Shown here: positions 52,698 through 63,740 of the stretch, piece by piece
Numbering within the stretch: position 1 is the stretch's first letter
Layout: each line of letters opens with the position of its first letter
Origin: Chaetorhynchus papuensis
Taxonomy: Eukaryota > Chordata > Aves > Passeriformes > Rhipiduridae
Direction: 5' to 3'
DNA: 64,000 bases
Assembly: GCA_013396525.1 (NCBI GenBank)
Contig: VWYX01000908.1
Location: forward strand, 62,001-126,000
Program-made: the position numbers and the translations under genes
The notes under the pieces: model-generated
Told to the model about the DNA's origin: nothing
The model's input: only the letters and a program-made list of their open reading frames with translations
Databases searched by the model: none

Positions 52698-54605
52698 CTG
52701 AAATGCCAAGGAGAGATACCATGTGAGACAAATGCCCCAGGGACAAGCGGCTGCAATCGCTGAATGACCAACTCTTCCATTGATACGCCTCCCACCCATT
52801 ATAAAAGAATAAAATATTCATTTGCCAATTTACACCAGGTAAGCAACTGCTCGCTTTCTGACAAGATTAGCAGTCTGTCACTATGGCAAAATCCAAAGCT
52901 CCAAAAATGTTTAGCAGGGATCATTAACAGCTACAGAAGATAATACAGTTTCCCTTCTGTGAGCCCCTTTCAGGGCCTAGCAACTCAGATGACTGCTCAG
53001 TGAGAAGTTCTCATGTACACCCCCTCCCATTCTCAAGATTTTACAGAAGAAATCAACAAGGTTTTACAACTGAATTACCAATTTTTTTTCCCCAACTATG
53101 ATGTCAGAAAAAAAAAGACAATGTTGTTATTTGTTGCATTGTGTTAAAAAAAAGTGGGTGAGGGCTATGTTTCCAGATAATTTGGGGAAGAGAGTGAGGT
53201 GAGGTGCCATTGTACTACTGAAGTGTAACTTGTAGAGGCAGCCTGTAACACGGTCAATTTACACAGTAATCCCAAAACTTCTTTCCTCTCTCCTGTTAAC
53301 CTGAGGCTCAGCCATAAAAGGCAATTTCCATTCCCCCAAGTTTCCCTTGGGACAGCAATGCTACAACCTACTAGCTTATACAAATCAACCTCTGTGAACC
53401 CTTAAAGCATTACTCCGCAGTCTCTCTCTCTTTTTTGTATTACATGCACTTTAAGTGGCCCAATCTAAATTGCTTCCTATTGATATATCTTTCAGCATGA
53501 GGGACTAAATTCATCCCTCGTGTTACTTCAAAGGAATTAGCAGTGCTGCACCAGGAATGAGTTTGGCCTGAAATGCCTGCCTCTGACAGTGTGGTTCAAT
53601 ACATCTCCGCTGGCTGCCTTGACCTTACTGGCAAGCATAGATTTTAGGATTTATCCCTATAGTCAGATATAGATCTGCAGCAGCAGCTTGTTGAGAAACC
53701 TTGAAGGATTCTCAGAAATGAATCCCTCAGCCGTCTCACAGTTCAGGGTAACATGCTAATGAGGATTTCAAAGAAAGCATGCCGCTGGATTCCTGTCTGT
53801 GCTAATTTAACAACTTGATGTTTCGTTTCATTTAGGTCATATTACCTCCTCAAGCAGCTACGAGGGTTTTAAAATCCTTAAGCTGGCAAGAAACAGGCTG
53901 AAAGTAGCATTGGGCTTGCTTTGCGCAGCAGAAGGAAACTGATGCCAGTTTTTCCAATTACTGGGCCAGGATTATCACCCAGTATTTAAAGTTAAAAATT
54001 CAGTTTCAGGACACCCTGGGGAGAAATAAGCACTAAGCCCGAGATCTAAAAATCAAAGGGCTCCCTAGCAGAAGCCGTAGGGAGCCAAGCGAGAGTTTGC
54101 AGTGCCTTTCCAAAGCGCACAGAGCCAAGAGGGGACATGCAAGTCTTCGGAGCCCGAAAACCAGGGCAGGAATCTGGGGCAAGGGTGCCAGACTGAGGAG
54201 GAGCGGAGCCTTCGGCGGGGTCCCGGGCCCGGCCCGGTTCGGCCCGGCCGGTCCCGGCGGCGGCGGGGCCGTGCGGGCGCTGCGGGCCCGGGGCTGCCCC
54301 GGCTCCCACCGCCGGCGCGGGGCCCTGCAAGCCCCGCTGCGTGTTCGCTTTAGTGCTTATCCCACTGTTTTACACCAGGCACGACAGGTCTGTCTGAGCA
54401 CGGACACAGAGCCAAAAAGGGAGGGGGAAAAAAATATATTTTAAAAAATTACAATTTTTAAAGGGCAAAGACCCCCGAAGCCACCACGCTCTTGCACATC
54501 TGGCAGGGCTCCTCCTAAATCTGATCTCATGGGGCTGCGGCGCCCGAGCCTTTCGGTGCCCGTCGCGGTTCGCGCGGACCCCCCGGCACAGAGACCCTCC
54601 CTTAC
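52698..54605 (-). other. SOCS1: SOCS1 5' UTR intron (predicted, 1.9 kb)
   Basis: Read on the minus strand, the intron begins GTAAGG after CCCCGAG (donor GT at 54605-54604). It ends in a pyrimidine-containing TTGGCATTTCAG (AG at 52699-52698). SOCS1 genes in other vertebrates have one intron in the 5' UTR and an uninterrupted coding exon, which matches. The distal part (52700-54050) is ordinary AT-rich DNA with poly-A/T runs near 53080-53150. The proximal part (54180-54605) belongs to the CpG island. No other gene was seen inside it. Confidence 0.75.
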
Positions 54606-54708
54606 CTCGGGGCGCCGCGGGTGGGGGCCGTCCCCGGAGCGCAGCACACGCTGCCAGTCCCAGTCCTGCTGCTAGTCCTGGTCCTGGCCCCGGCGGCTGG
54701 CCGAGCAT
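54606..54708 (-). promoter_or_regulatory. Upstream ORF 1 of SOCS1 mRNA (exon 1 part)
   Basis: An ATG in exon 1 opens a frame that stays open for 103 nt to the donor. After splicing to exon 2 at 52697 it reads GAA then TAG, giving a 35-residue Gly/Ala/Leu/Pro-rich peptide that stops at 52693. It would be expected to reduce ribosome flow to the SOCS1 start. It depends on the predicted start site and splice junction, and no function is claimed for the peptide. Confidence 0.5.
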
Positions 54709-54790
54709 CCTCCGGCGGGGGCCCTGCCTGGCGCCGCGGCGAGCCGGGGCTGCCGCGGGGCGGGCGGGCGAGCGGCACTTCCAGCGCTCT
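54606..54790 (-). other. SOCS1: SOCS1 noncoding exon 1 (predicted)
   Basis: The exon is inferred from a TATA-like box at 54815-54822, which places the start site at about 54787-54793, and a strong donor GAG|GTAAGG at its 3' end. It is extremely GC-rich. It contains an upstream ATG at 54708-54706 with A at -3. The 3' boundary is well supported by sequence; the 5' boundary is approximate. Confidence 0.65.
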
Positions 54791-54814
54791 GGGGCCGCAC
54801 TTCGCCCCGGCTTT

Positions 54815-54822
54815 CTATTTAA
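54815..54822 (-). promoter_or_regulatory. TATA-like box of the SOCS1 promoter
   Basis: The minus strand reads TTAAATAG inside very GC-rich DNA, about 210 bp before the exon 1 donor. It lies just downstream of the STAT and IRF motifs. It fixes the predicted start site at about 54787-54793. Confidence 0.55.
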
Positions 54823-54855
54823 CGCGGCGGAGCTCAGCTGGGCTCCTCCCCCGCC

Positions 54856-54864
54856 TTCTCGGAA
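54856..54864 (-). promoter_or_regulatory. GAS (STAT-binding) motif TTCCGAGAA
   Basis: This is an exact TTCNNNGAA palindrome about 35 bp upstream of the TATA-like box. STAT proteins induce SOCS1 in feedback, so a site here is expected. A single motif occurs by chance about once per 4 kb. Its position next to the ISRE and TATA makes it credible. Confidence 0.65.
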
Positions 54865-54879
54865 AACATGTGGCCTGTG

Positions 54880-54894
54880 TTCACTTTCGCTTTC
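54880..54894 (-). promoter_or_regulatory. IRF/ISRE motif GAAAGCGAAAGTGAA
   Basis: Three GAAA-type half-sites with two-base spacing are read on the minus strand, matching GAAANNGAAA exactly plus a third GAA. The motif lies 16 bp upstream of the GAS site. IRF1 is known to drive the mouse Socs1 promoter through repeated GAAA units, so this is the likely avian counterpart. Confidence 0.75.
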
Positions 54895-55235
54895 CCAAAG
54901 AGTTGGTGGCACTGAGCCAGCGGTAGTACCGGCCCGGAGAACACCCCGCGGGCTCCCCGCCCCGTCACTGGGGATGCTCTTCAACCTCTCTTCTCATGTC
55001 CGACTACGTCTGGGTTTACTCTTTTCTTGCTTTTTTTTCGGACAGCCCCGGCGGAGCAGGCGGTGGCCGCGGGCACGGCCGAGAGGTGCTGCGGGGGAAA
55101 TAGGAGCACGGGAGCGCTCTGAGGCCCCAGGGAGGCGAGGGGACACTAGAGGTAGGTGATGGATGAGGCTCTGACTGGCAGCTACCTTAAAACGTGGGGG
55201 GGAAGGCGGGGGGGGAGCGGCAAGAAAAGCAAGCA

Positions 55236-57291
55236 TGCAACTAATGGGGGGAGGTTTAACGTGAAAATAGCTGCTCTCCTCAGAGCTAACAGGTCAGCAT
55301 GGACAGAGGAGGTGAGAGGACTTAATGTATAACTTGAATGTCCAAGAAAGGACAAAATATTAGACCAATAATCTCAAAGTGAGAGAAGCATTCAGAGAAG
55401 CTCATGATCATTCCACTGAGAAGACTCTAAAGATGCTAAATTGGGGTATGAGTTCTCAAAGCAGAACTTCCCTGGGGTTTTCTACAGAGTAATCAGAATT
55501 AAAAGTAACTGTTTAAATCGCAGCTGTATTTATAGCCTTGCCAGCAGCCAGTGCAGACTTGGAATGCTGTTCTGCTCACCCAGGAGATTTGAAACCTCAA
55601 GTACCACACCAGTGTCTTATGTGCTCCCTTAAGCAGACCCAGTAAAGTGTGCTTTCTTCCAAAGAGGATGCTTCTTAAATAAATAAGCAACACATTTTAA
55701 AAGCCAAGAAGTTTCCCTGCAGTTAACATGATGTTATGTGACAGTGAAAAGGAAATGTCTCTGTCAAATGATTAAGGGGAGAGGGGCTGGCAAGGCCTTG
55801 TGAGTTGTCCTTTGGGATGAAGTTGAAGGAATATATTTCCTGATTTGAGACTAAACATTCTTGTCAAAATCCAGTGTGGTCACAGACTGACTTTACCTGA
55901 TGGCAATACAGCACCTCACAGTGATGTGCAGCCAGCATTCCAGGTGAACTTGGAAATTTCTAATGATGCTATAGCCACCAAAATTTACTGCTTATGTTCT
56001 GTCATGCAAGAGCACAGTTGTCATGAATTTGGATAAGCAGTGTGCCATTAATTTTAAGACCTGGCACAGAGATTCACTTTATCACTTTGCAGACTCCTCT
56101 CTCAAGTTTTGAGCAACACAGCTTTAGTCAAGGTTTGGCATAAGCAGCTGGGGGAAGCTCATCTGCTTTACTGTGTAAAGCAAAAGCATGAAGGAATGGT
56201 GGAACTGAAACTTCCCTTAGAATTTGAACATAAATATTGCCACTGTTTGCTTTGGCATAGTGTGCTCCATGCAGAAATAGATTCCATGGCTGGTTTGGAT
56301 ATGGCACTGTTGGTGTTCACACAGGTAGTACAGCCAGGCCTTGCCCTTAAGAGCTTTAAGTCTACTTAGCCAAGACAAAGTCCCCTTCCTCTCCCCCACC
56401 TTTCAAAGAAAAGGGTTTTGAAGTGCTTAACTCTGTCAAGATAAGGTAAATCAGAACCAAAACTACAGCTCAGATCCCCTTAACTCCTCCCCCAGTCCCC
56501 GGGGCGCCCAGCGAGCTCCCTCCCTGCTGCTGCAGCCTTCTCCTGCCATCGCTGTGGCTTTAAGGAGCAGAGCACCGCACGGCTGTAATGCAGCACAGTG
56601 CGGTGCGTGTTTCTCACGAGATGGAGTTGGCTGAAGGTTGCTGTAGATGTGCCAAGAAAGCTGTTTCACTCTCATGTAATTTTTAATTTTGTAAGATCAC
56701 AGGGGAAAGAAAGAGCCTGCAGGTGCACGTGCAGCCTGTCTGCCATGGACTGAGTAGTGCAGCTGACAAAGTGTCTGTCCAAAAAGTCGTCTTCATTGAG
56801 CAGGAATGTGGTAATAATATTTAGCTGCAAAGCTTCAGAGCTTGGCAAGGCTCGAGTGGGTAGGTGAACTCCCAGTCACAGAGGAAAGTAATGGAGTGAA
56901 CCTGCCAGCTCGGACACCAGAAGCCAAGTGTGTCAGGCTGCTGCTTATGGAGTTTGTCACCATCCCTATGTGAATCAAAGTGAGAGTGGTCCGGGGTGCT
57001 CCATGAAGAGCTTGCCCAGGAGAAGTGGGCTTCAGCTGTAGTATGTGGAGGAGATTTTCACGGTGAGTGAAGTTTTTGTGATAGGAGTTGAGGGTTTAAT
57101 GTGAGGGTCCCACAAGTTAAGCTTTCTTGGGAAATCTTCAGTTTTACCCACTCATGTTTCGTTTTTGCAATCCTCCATTCTCATCCTTCCGTTTCCTTTC
57201 CTGCATCCTCGCCCTCGACTTAACCCCCCGTCAGTGTGTGCCTTGGAAGAGCTCTGGGCCAGCTGGATCCGACAGGATGCGGTCACTGTAC
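55236..57291. other. SOCS1 upstream flank, no gene seen
   Basis: CpG density falls sharply at the start of this stretch. A small GC-rich patch with an inverted repeat lies at about 56490-56610. The RMI2 coding exons expected on this side in mammals are not recognisable here. Confidence 0.55.
56572..56606. repeat. Perfect 9 bp inverted repeat, 17 nt loop
   Basis: GCACCGCAC (56572-56580) and GTGCGGTGC (56598-56606) are exact reverse complements. They lie in a small GC-rich patch about 1.8 kb upstream of the SOCS1 start site. The role is unknown. Confidence 0.8.
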
Positions 57292-57305
57292 CCAGTAGAG
57301 GGCAG
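57292..57305 (+). promoter_or_regulatory. CTCF core motif (CCAGTAGAGGGCAG)
   Basis: The sequence fits the vertebrate CTCF core CCASYAGRKGGC at every position. It lies about 2.5 kb upstream of the SOCS1 start site. A scan by eye for both orientations found no other full match in the window. CTCF binding and an insulator or loop-anchor role are inferred. Confidence 0.5.
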
Positions 57306-59511
57306 TGCAGAAATGGGAACCGGGACAGAGCTGCTGGACAGAGCACATGGGGAAACATCTCTAGATAAAGGGCTGAAGATGAAAGCACTGCTGCCAGTCC
57401 AGGTGATTCTGATCCGTGCTCTGGCAGCTTAATGAGCACTTGCTGCTTTTTGCAAGGTGAATTAGACTTAGAATCTGTTCGATAAGTAAAGTCTTCCACG
57501 TGAAATGCCTATTTTTCTCTTCTTCATGTGGAGAAACAAATTGTGTTCCCTTTCTTCCCTGCTGATGGTCTCAGAAAAGAAAATATTGAGAGAAACTTAT
57601 TGGGAGACATTATCCCATCTTCCTTTCTTCCTTTCTCCCTTTCTCCCTTGTTTCAAGAGCAGGAAAATAAATGCTTTTGCTCTGAAGCTTTGTATCAGTA
57701 AACTTCCAAAAGCTAGGATAAAGAACAACTCAGCTTTTGCTAAAAATAAAAGTCCTTAGCCCTATTTTGTAGATATTGTTTTGGAAAATGACAGAAAATT
57801 CAGAGGAATTGCTGGGCATTTGTGCAGCAGGAGCATGGCTCACTGGCTAGAAACAGGGCAAAGGCAACAGGGAATCTGTTTAGAAAGCACGGGGAATAGG
57901 GATGCCAGGTAAGGTCTGCCAGGAGGCAGCAAGAGAAAAATGTGGTTCTGAAGATGGTTTTGAAGGTAGGAGAGTACTAGAGGAGTGTATCTGTTGGGAA
58001 TGCATGAGACATTTGCCTGTTGGTTAGTTTGCCAAACCCCACACTCTTAGCCCAACTAACAGCAGAGTAATGCAGGCAGAGCTTCCTCTATTTGTGCTCC
58101 AAGCCTTTCCTCACCCTCTGAAACCACTGGGAGGGAGGAGGTTGTGATACCATGTATGGTATTCCCCAGTATAAATTCCATTATGGGGCACTCCACACCC
58201 TGCTGAATTCATCCCCACTGCAGGGACAGTCCTGTGGGGAAAAAAATCAAAAAACCTGAAAGGCTTAGGAAATCAGCAGGCACTCCCCATTTTAGCTTTT
58301 TCCAGCTTTTGAGAATAGAAGCAGACACTGATTCTATTATGAATCTGGATTAATTGGCAGGCCAGTGTGTCTGTGGGACAGCATGTTGTTTAAAGTTTGG
58401 TACAGTAAGTGGGTGATCAGTGTGGGAATTAATATAGAATTGCTATTTTCTTGCAAGAACAGTTCAGTGAATAGGGTCACCTATTTTACTATTAGTCTTT
58501 TGAGGTTAGAGCCTCTCTTGTGCTGATACTGTACATGGCAGCTCTTACGTGAATGTGTTCAGTATCTAAACGGATCAAATCACCAACATCATCTTTAGAA
58601 AAAGGGAACTGAAGCACCAAGAGATTCAGTGATTTGCTTGAAGTCAGAGAGTGAGATATTCTGCAGAAGGGCTAGGAATGGAACATAATTCAGGTCTTCA
58701 CAGCCCTACACTAGAAACTTAACCACAATACCATCCTTCCTGTTTTAGTGGGTTTTGTTTTCTTCTCCAGAATCTGAATTTTCATTTAAACGAAACCCTT
58801 GAAATCGGAATTCTTTGATTTTGCAAGTAAATTAGACACCACACTGTCTCTGAGTCTGCTTTCACATGCAGTGAAACCAGCAGCACTGAGCCAAGCGTGA
58901 ACCTCTGTCACCCACTTTGATGAGGTATTTGGGTTAGAGTTTGCTGCATTTACACAGGACGTGTCCAAGAGATGCAGCTATTGTGACGAGACATTTCCTC
59001 ACACATCTCCATTCCCATACTATCCAGTCAATCATTTTCTAAGTTAAGAGGTAATAAAGTGGGCCTGATGAATGCAGCTCATCCTCTTATCCTTTTAGTC
59101 AACTCTTCCAGGTAAAACAGCTACAGCTGTGACTCACTTTACACTGGTATTAGTTATCATGCTAGGTATCACTGAAGAACAATGTGTGTCTGGCCAGGCT
59201 GTCAGTCACAGCAAATTCGTCATTATGCCAAGAACAAAATACATTTTGAGGATGTCACCAAGCCTTGATAAGTGTCTACCTAGACAAGGGCAAGCCAGTT
59301 GGTACAGCATTAATAAATTCTGTCTGATCTGGAATTTGTGCTGTTCTGCAGAGAATGTACAAGTCAGACCCCATCCAAGTAGGATGGATGAGGGGAATTT
59401 GTGGTTTTTTCTTGTAAAAAGGATCACTGTATTAGTTGTTAGAAAGTGCACGTCTGCTGGCTAGAATGGAGAACTGTGGGGTTTGGAAGTTAAGCAAATT
59501 AAGCTTAATTA
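57306..59511. other. Noncoding DNA, no gene seen
   Basis: It holds a pyrimidine tract of TTTCC/TTTCTCCC units near 57618-57652 and otherwise unremarkable sequence up to the short CR1 remnant. Confidence 0.55.
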
Positions 59512-59590
59512 CACAGAATCACAGAATAAGTTGAGTGGAAGGGACCCACAAGGATCGCCGAGTCCAACTCCTGGCCCTGCACAGGACTTG
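59512..59590 (-). mobile_element. CR1 LINE, short 3' terminal remnant
   Basis: The plus strand has two CACAGAAT-type units, followed by GGAAGGGACC and GAGTCCAACTCCTGGCC, the reverse complement of an avian CR1 3' UTR. Only about 80 bp can be recognised, and similarity fades after the CTGCACAGGAC segment. It is a truncated insertion with no coding content. Confidence 0.85.
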
Positions 59591-60112
59591 TGGACTAAGG
59601 CTGAGTAACAGCTGAGCCTCTCTGTCCTTTAAGTTCCTTTGAATAGTCCATGTTTGAAATATTTCACTGTAAGAGATATAAACTGCTATTTTTCAAATAA
59701 CCAATAAATTAACTGTCTGAGGCTATGAGGGAAATTTCTATTTCAGCTGGCTGTTCTATAATTGTTTATTTTAAATGCTGTTAATTACTTTTTCAGGGGT
59801 AGTTAATGCTGGTTTCCCTGAGCCCAGACTGAATGGATCCTGTCTGATGTTCAGTGGAAGTTCCTTGTTGATATCAACTAAGTCAAATCAAGATTCGCAT
59901 CAGTCTCATGAATTCAAATGCTGAGCACTTAACCACACAAAAATGTGGTTTGGGCTTTCAGCATTTCAGTAGTTTAGACATCCTTCTTGGTAATTAGTTG
60001 AGTGGGGGAAAAAAAGGGAAAGTCTCAAATTGTTGGTAAAAATATTGTGAAAGGGCAGCCTGCTTTCTGCTGGTTTTTTCCATCCAAATGACAAATTTGT
60101 CTTGTTGGACTC

Positions 60113-60127
60113 TGTGTGTGTGTGTGT
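60113..60127 (+). repeat. (TG)7 microsatellite
   Basis: This is a short uninterrupted TG dinucleotide run in noncoding sequence. Confidence 0.95.
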
Positions 60128-60944
60128 ATGTGCATAATCCAAAACTGATGAAGGATCTTTAGGTCCCTAAAAATAATGTTGGTGCTAATTGCAGAGGTAG
60201 CAGGGTGCTATTCAGAGGAACTGCAGCAATAAATACTGGGCTGGACACGGTAAAGTAGAAGCATATAAAGCTAGTTTGGCTTCCAGATACACCTACTGGA
60301 CTACAGAGCTTTCAGTGCTGGGTGGAGGAACACAGATCCTGAATTCAGTTCCAGTTGCTAATTTTATTCCAGTCTGGCTCAACTAGCACACTGGAGTGAT
60401 CTTTCCAAAATGAGCCAGTACAGAGCTCTGCTCCCTTTCCATTGCTTCCCTTGCTCCCCAGCACTCTCTCCTTTGCTTGAAGCCACACTCTGTTTCTCCA
60501 GCTCCTTGTTCTCATGTCTTTTCAGATCCCAAGCCTATGAGAGGAGAGTGGTAACTTGGCACAGGAGAATCAGCTGAGGTGCTGAACTGCGCTGTGGGTT
60601 TTGGAGCCAAGGTTATTGTTTGTACATGCAGTTGGAGTCCTCAGGCAGATACAGATCCATGAAATATGGGAAGGGGATTCTGACTAAAAAGTGAACAGGA
60701 GAGGTCGTGAGCTTTAGGAAAAAATTATTTTTGAGTGGGAACCTTGAGGATAAGCAAAACATCAATTAACAATCCAGAATGGTCTCCGGTGTATCCTTAT
60801 TGCTATTTCAAAGGTATCTTCGCTCTCTGCTTTTATAGTTTCCCATTCTTTCAGCCATTTTCCACCACTTCTCTTTCTTTTTAGTGCCAGTTTAGATTGT
60901 CCTAAATGGTTTACATGACTACAAATTTTCATTTGCTGTTGCAG

Positions 60945-61012
60945 GTGGACAGTGTTGATGCTCTTTCTGGTGGTCCCACAGTTCCAGAGGCAAATGCTGA
61001 GCTTCTACTGGA
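60945..61012 (+). other. Candidate 68 nt exon of an unidentified transcript
   Basis: The left edge is a good acceptor (TTTGCTGTTGCAG) and the right edge a consensus donor (GTAAGT at 61013). Two of three frames are open. Neither peptide is recognisable, and 68 nt is not a multiple of three, so coding status is undecided. It may belong to a gene extending beyond the window, to a noncoding RNA, or to neither. Confidence 0.25.
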
Positions 61013-63562
61013 GTAAGTCAAGGTTTGTGGAATCAGTTTCTGATGCATTTTATTCTTGGGCATAATCAACACATGAGCAGATTTTAATGGTTGAGGTGAG
61101 GTAGAGGAAATTATTCAAGTGTTCCCCCACCTTTGGTTTTCAGTTCACAGAAACTGATTAAAATTCATTCTTAATAAGGTCAAATGGATCCAAATCTCAG
61201 TTCCATCTCTTTGAATGTAGAGAGATTCTATAGTCCAAATTAAAAGGAAAAAAGTGGTCTTGTTCTTAAAGTGAACAAAGACTGATGTGGTACTGTTCCC
61301 GAAGACAAGAAGTAGCACGCTGGAAGTTGAGAAATCAGAAGGTGATGGCAAAGCAGTGTTTTGCAGCTTGTCAGCCAGATCCAGGTGGACAATCTTATTT
61401 CTTTTACAACTCACTGAGACACTTTCAGATGATTTGGTTGGATTTACTTGTAAAACTTGAAGCCATCAAGCCTGGATGACTAAATCTGAATAAATCACTA
61501 TTAATACTCAGGGAAAAGATCTAGCATGGGCATGATATGCTGATCTCTGTATTCCTACTGTGCATGTAATTTACCTTAATTGACAGATCCTTTTTACAGT
61601 TGCAGTCAAATCCCAAATCATAAACCACCAAACTCTTCTGATGATGGAATACATTAGGTTCTGCAGTATCTAATAACTCCTATACCCACCAAATAGAAAC
61701 TACTGAATGTGCACCTTTAATTCTACTGTACAGATAGATCCAATATAGATTTTATTATTGGCTTGTGGTCTTCAAAGTATTGAGAAATAATCCAGATTTC
61801 TGTTCCTCCTCTGTCCCTGGAGAAAGGATAGGTCCTGATAGATGGGTCAATAGTTTTCTTCAGAGTACAAAGATTAATTCCTCATTTGCCAAGAAAAGAA
61901 AAGGAAAAAACCCACCATAATTGCTCTTGTGGAAGAAGAATTGGATTTTTTTCTTCAGACATTTTCCCTCTCCAGATTTATTGCAAACATCAGCCAATTT
62001 TATATGTGAACTCAACAAGCTGAGTTCAAAATAGATTAGCTTCGCCATATGCCAGCTCCAGGAAAATTTCTAGGAATCAGGAGAATAAGCTGACAGTTTC
62101 TAACAAAAGATAAAAAGTCCTTTAAATGTAGAATTTTTGGCATCTGATGTTAAAGAAACATCATCCAACAATATTAATGAAGCATTTTCTAATTTTAGAG
62201 AGATCTTTATTAGTTAGATACAGACCTCACCACACACACTTGTGGATTATTTAAGAAGAAATATTATGGTATGTAAAATTAGTGTAGCTCAGCATGCAGG
62301 CCTTGATGTCCCCTATCAGTAAATTAGATAATTAAGAATATGAAGGTGGGAAGAGTGCCCAGCCTGGAGGATTTCCTGCAGGAGTTCTGGAGAGATCTCA
62401 CTGAATTGCTCTTGTAGGGAGGTTTTCTGTCTGTGGTGACTCACTTTTCCAGGGCCACTGTGTCCTCTGAGAGTGCAAGAAGTCCTATTGTCACTTATGT
62501 TAAACTGGAAATGAGTGTTGTGCTGTATTACAACTGCAGATCTATTTCAGTTCACAATAACGTCAAAAGAAAATACTGGAAAAATGTCTGATAATGAGTC
62601 TAGAGGAAGCCTTACCCTTGGTCACACAAATTGAATTGAGCTTGCCAAGATGACCTTCAAAAACTTACTGGACATGTGGGTAGTGACCTGTGGCCTGAAA
62701 CCACAGGTAATTCTAGTACACCTTTACTCACAGAAAAGCCTTTTGGAAGGGTAACTGGAGCTATTTGTACAGGGGAACAGTTTAAATTTGCTAATGACTT
62801 GGCAGGAGTTTCCTCAGAGCCCTTCAGAAGATTTCCCATTCCATTCTGTGTTCTTAGGAAGTGTCCCAGGAATCTTTTTTTGTTGTTGTTCAAGGTGAAC
62901 ATTTTGTTGTGTAGTTGGTGCTGTTGCTTTAACGGGAATGTGATGGATGTGCCGTGGCTATAGGAGGATGCAAACGTGACCTCAGTGCAGACTTGACCTC
63001 TGCACCCAAAATGCTGCCAGTGGCAGTTGGGCAGAGATCTCCAAGTAGATGTTTTTAGCAAAACGGAAAAGCAGAATTGCACCCAGAATAGAGCAGTCCT
63101 GACCTTAGCTCTACTGCTAAAAATAGCCTATTTTTGAAGAGATTAAGGACAAAGACATTCAAAGCTCTCTTCTAGATATACTTAGATTACAAATTTTGAA
63201 TTAGCTGAAAGGATAGTGCCTAACTCCTCCAGATTAATTCTGGCTTTTTATTCCTTGCGTATTTTATCCTTACTTTCTTAGTGTCCCATTTTCCCCAGGA
63301 CATTGACCACTGGGCCACAAACAGGAGGAGCCCCAGGCAGAGGCTGCCAAGAGATCCCTGCAGTGGAGGGTTCCAGGTGTCAGGGCTGGAAAAAGCAGCT
63401 TGCCTGGTTCAAACAAGTCCTCACTTCTTGCTTGCTCATGGGCCATACTAAAAATAGCTCAGCACTGATACGGGTGCATTGTGGTATTCCAGCAATAAGT
63501 CATAGCATTCCACACTTTTACTGCTGTGTTTCTAGGAAATTCAATAAAAAACTTGGTCCAGT

Positions 63563-63590
63563 ACACACACACACACACACACAAAAAAAA
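63563..63590 (+). repeat. (AC)10 microsatellite with A8 tail
   Basis: Ten AC units at 63563-63582 are followed directly by a run of A. It is likely to vary in length between individuals. Confidence 0.97.
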
Positions 63591-63679
63591 GAATGCATTT
63601 ATTCTCAGTGGCTGCATTTACCATCAAAGTTGGTAATGTTTCCTGAAACTGGTTTCTGATCCCCCTGAAAGTCTGTGGG

Positions 63680-63680
<1 letters not shown>

Positions 63681-63711
<31 letters not shown>

Positions 63712-63740
63712 TTTCTTTTTCTTCTTATTATTTTTTTTTT
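63681..63740 (+). repeat. Poly-T / TTC low-complexity tract
   Basis: A run of 26 T (63689-63714) is flanked by T/C-rich blocks and a second run of 10 T at 63731-63740. The poly-lysine frame on the minus strand is an artefact of this tract. It may be the poly(A) tail of an old minus-strand retroposed sequence, but no parent sequence is recognisable beside it. Confidence 0.95.

Larger units (their letters stand above)
54180..55235. other. CpG island over the SOCS1 promoter
   Basis: CG dinucleotides are dense from about 54180 to 54350, 54530 to 54850 and 54910 to 55140, against CpG-poor flanks. The island covers the 5' end of the SOCS1 intron, exon 1 and the promoter, and continues about 300 bp upstream. 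Long open frames here are a by-product of high GC and are not genes. It ends in G-runs at 55196-55202 and 55208-55215. Confidence 0.9.
59591..63562. other. Noncoding DNA apart from one exon-like segment
   Basis: Besides the TG microsatellite and the exon-like segment at 60945-61012, I see no supported gene. The longest frame (141 codons, minus strand, 62657-63082) has no recognisable domain. Confidence 0.5.

Noticed and set aside
54370..54984. 204-codon minus-strand open frame
   Set aside because: It is a product of the GC-rich island, runs through the predicted promoter and the exon 1 donor, and has only low-complexity Pro/Gly/Ala/Arg content.
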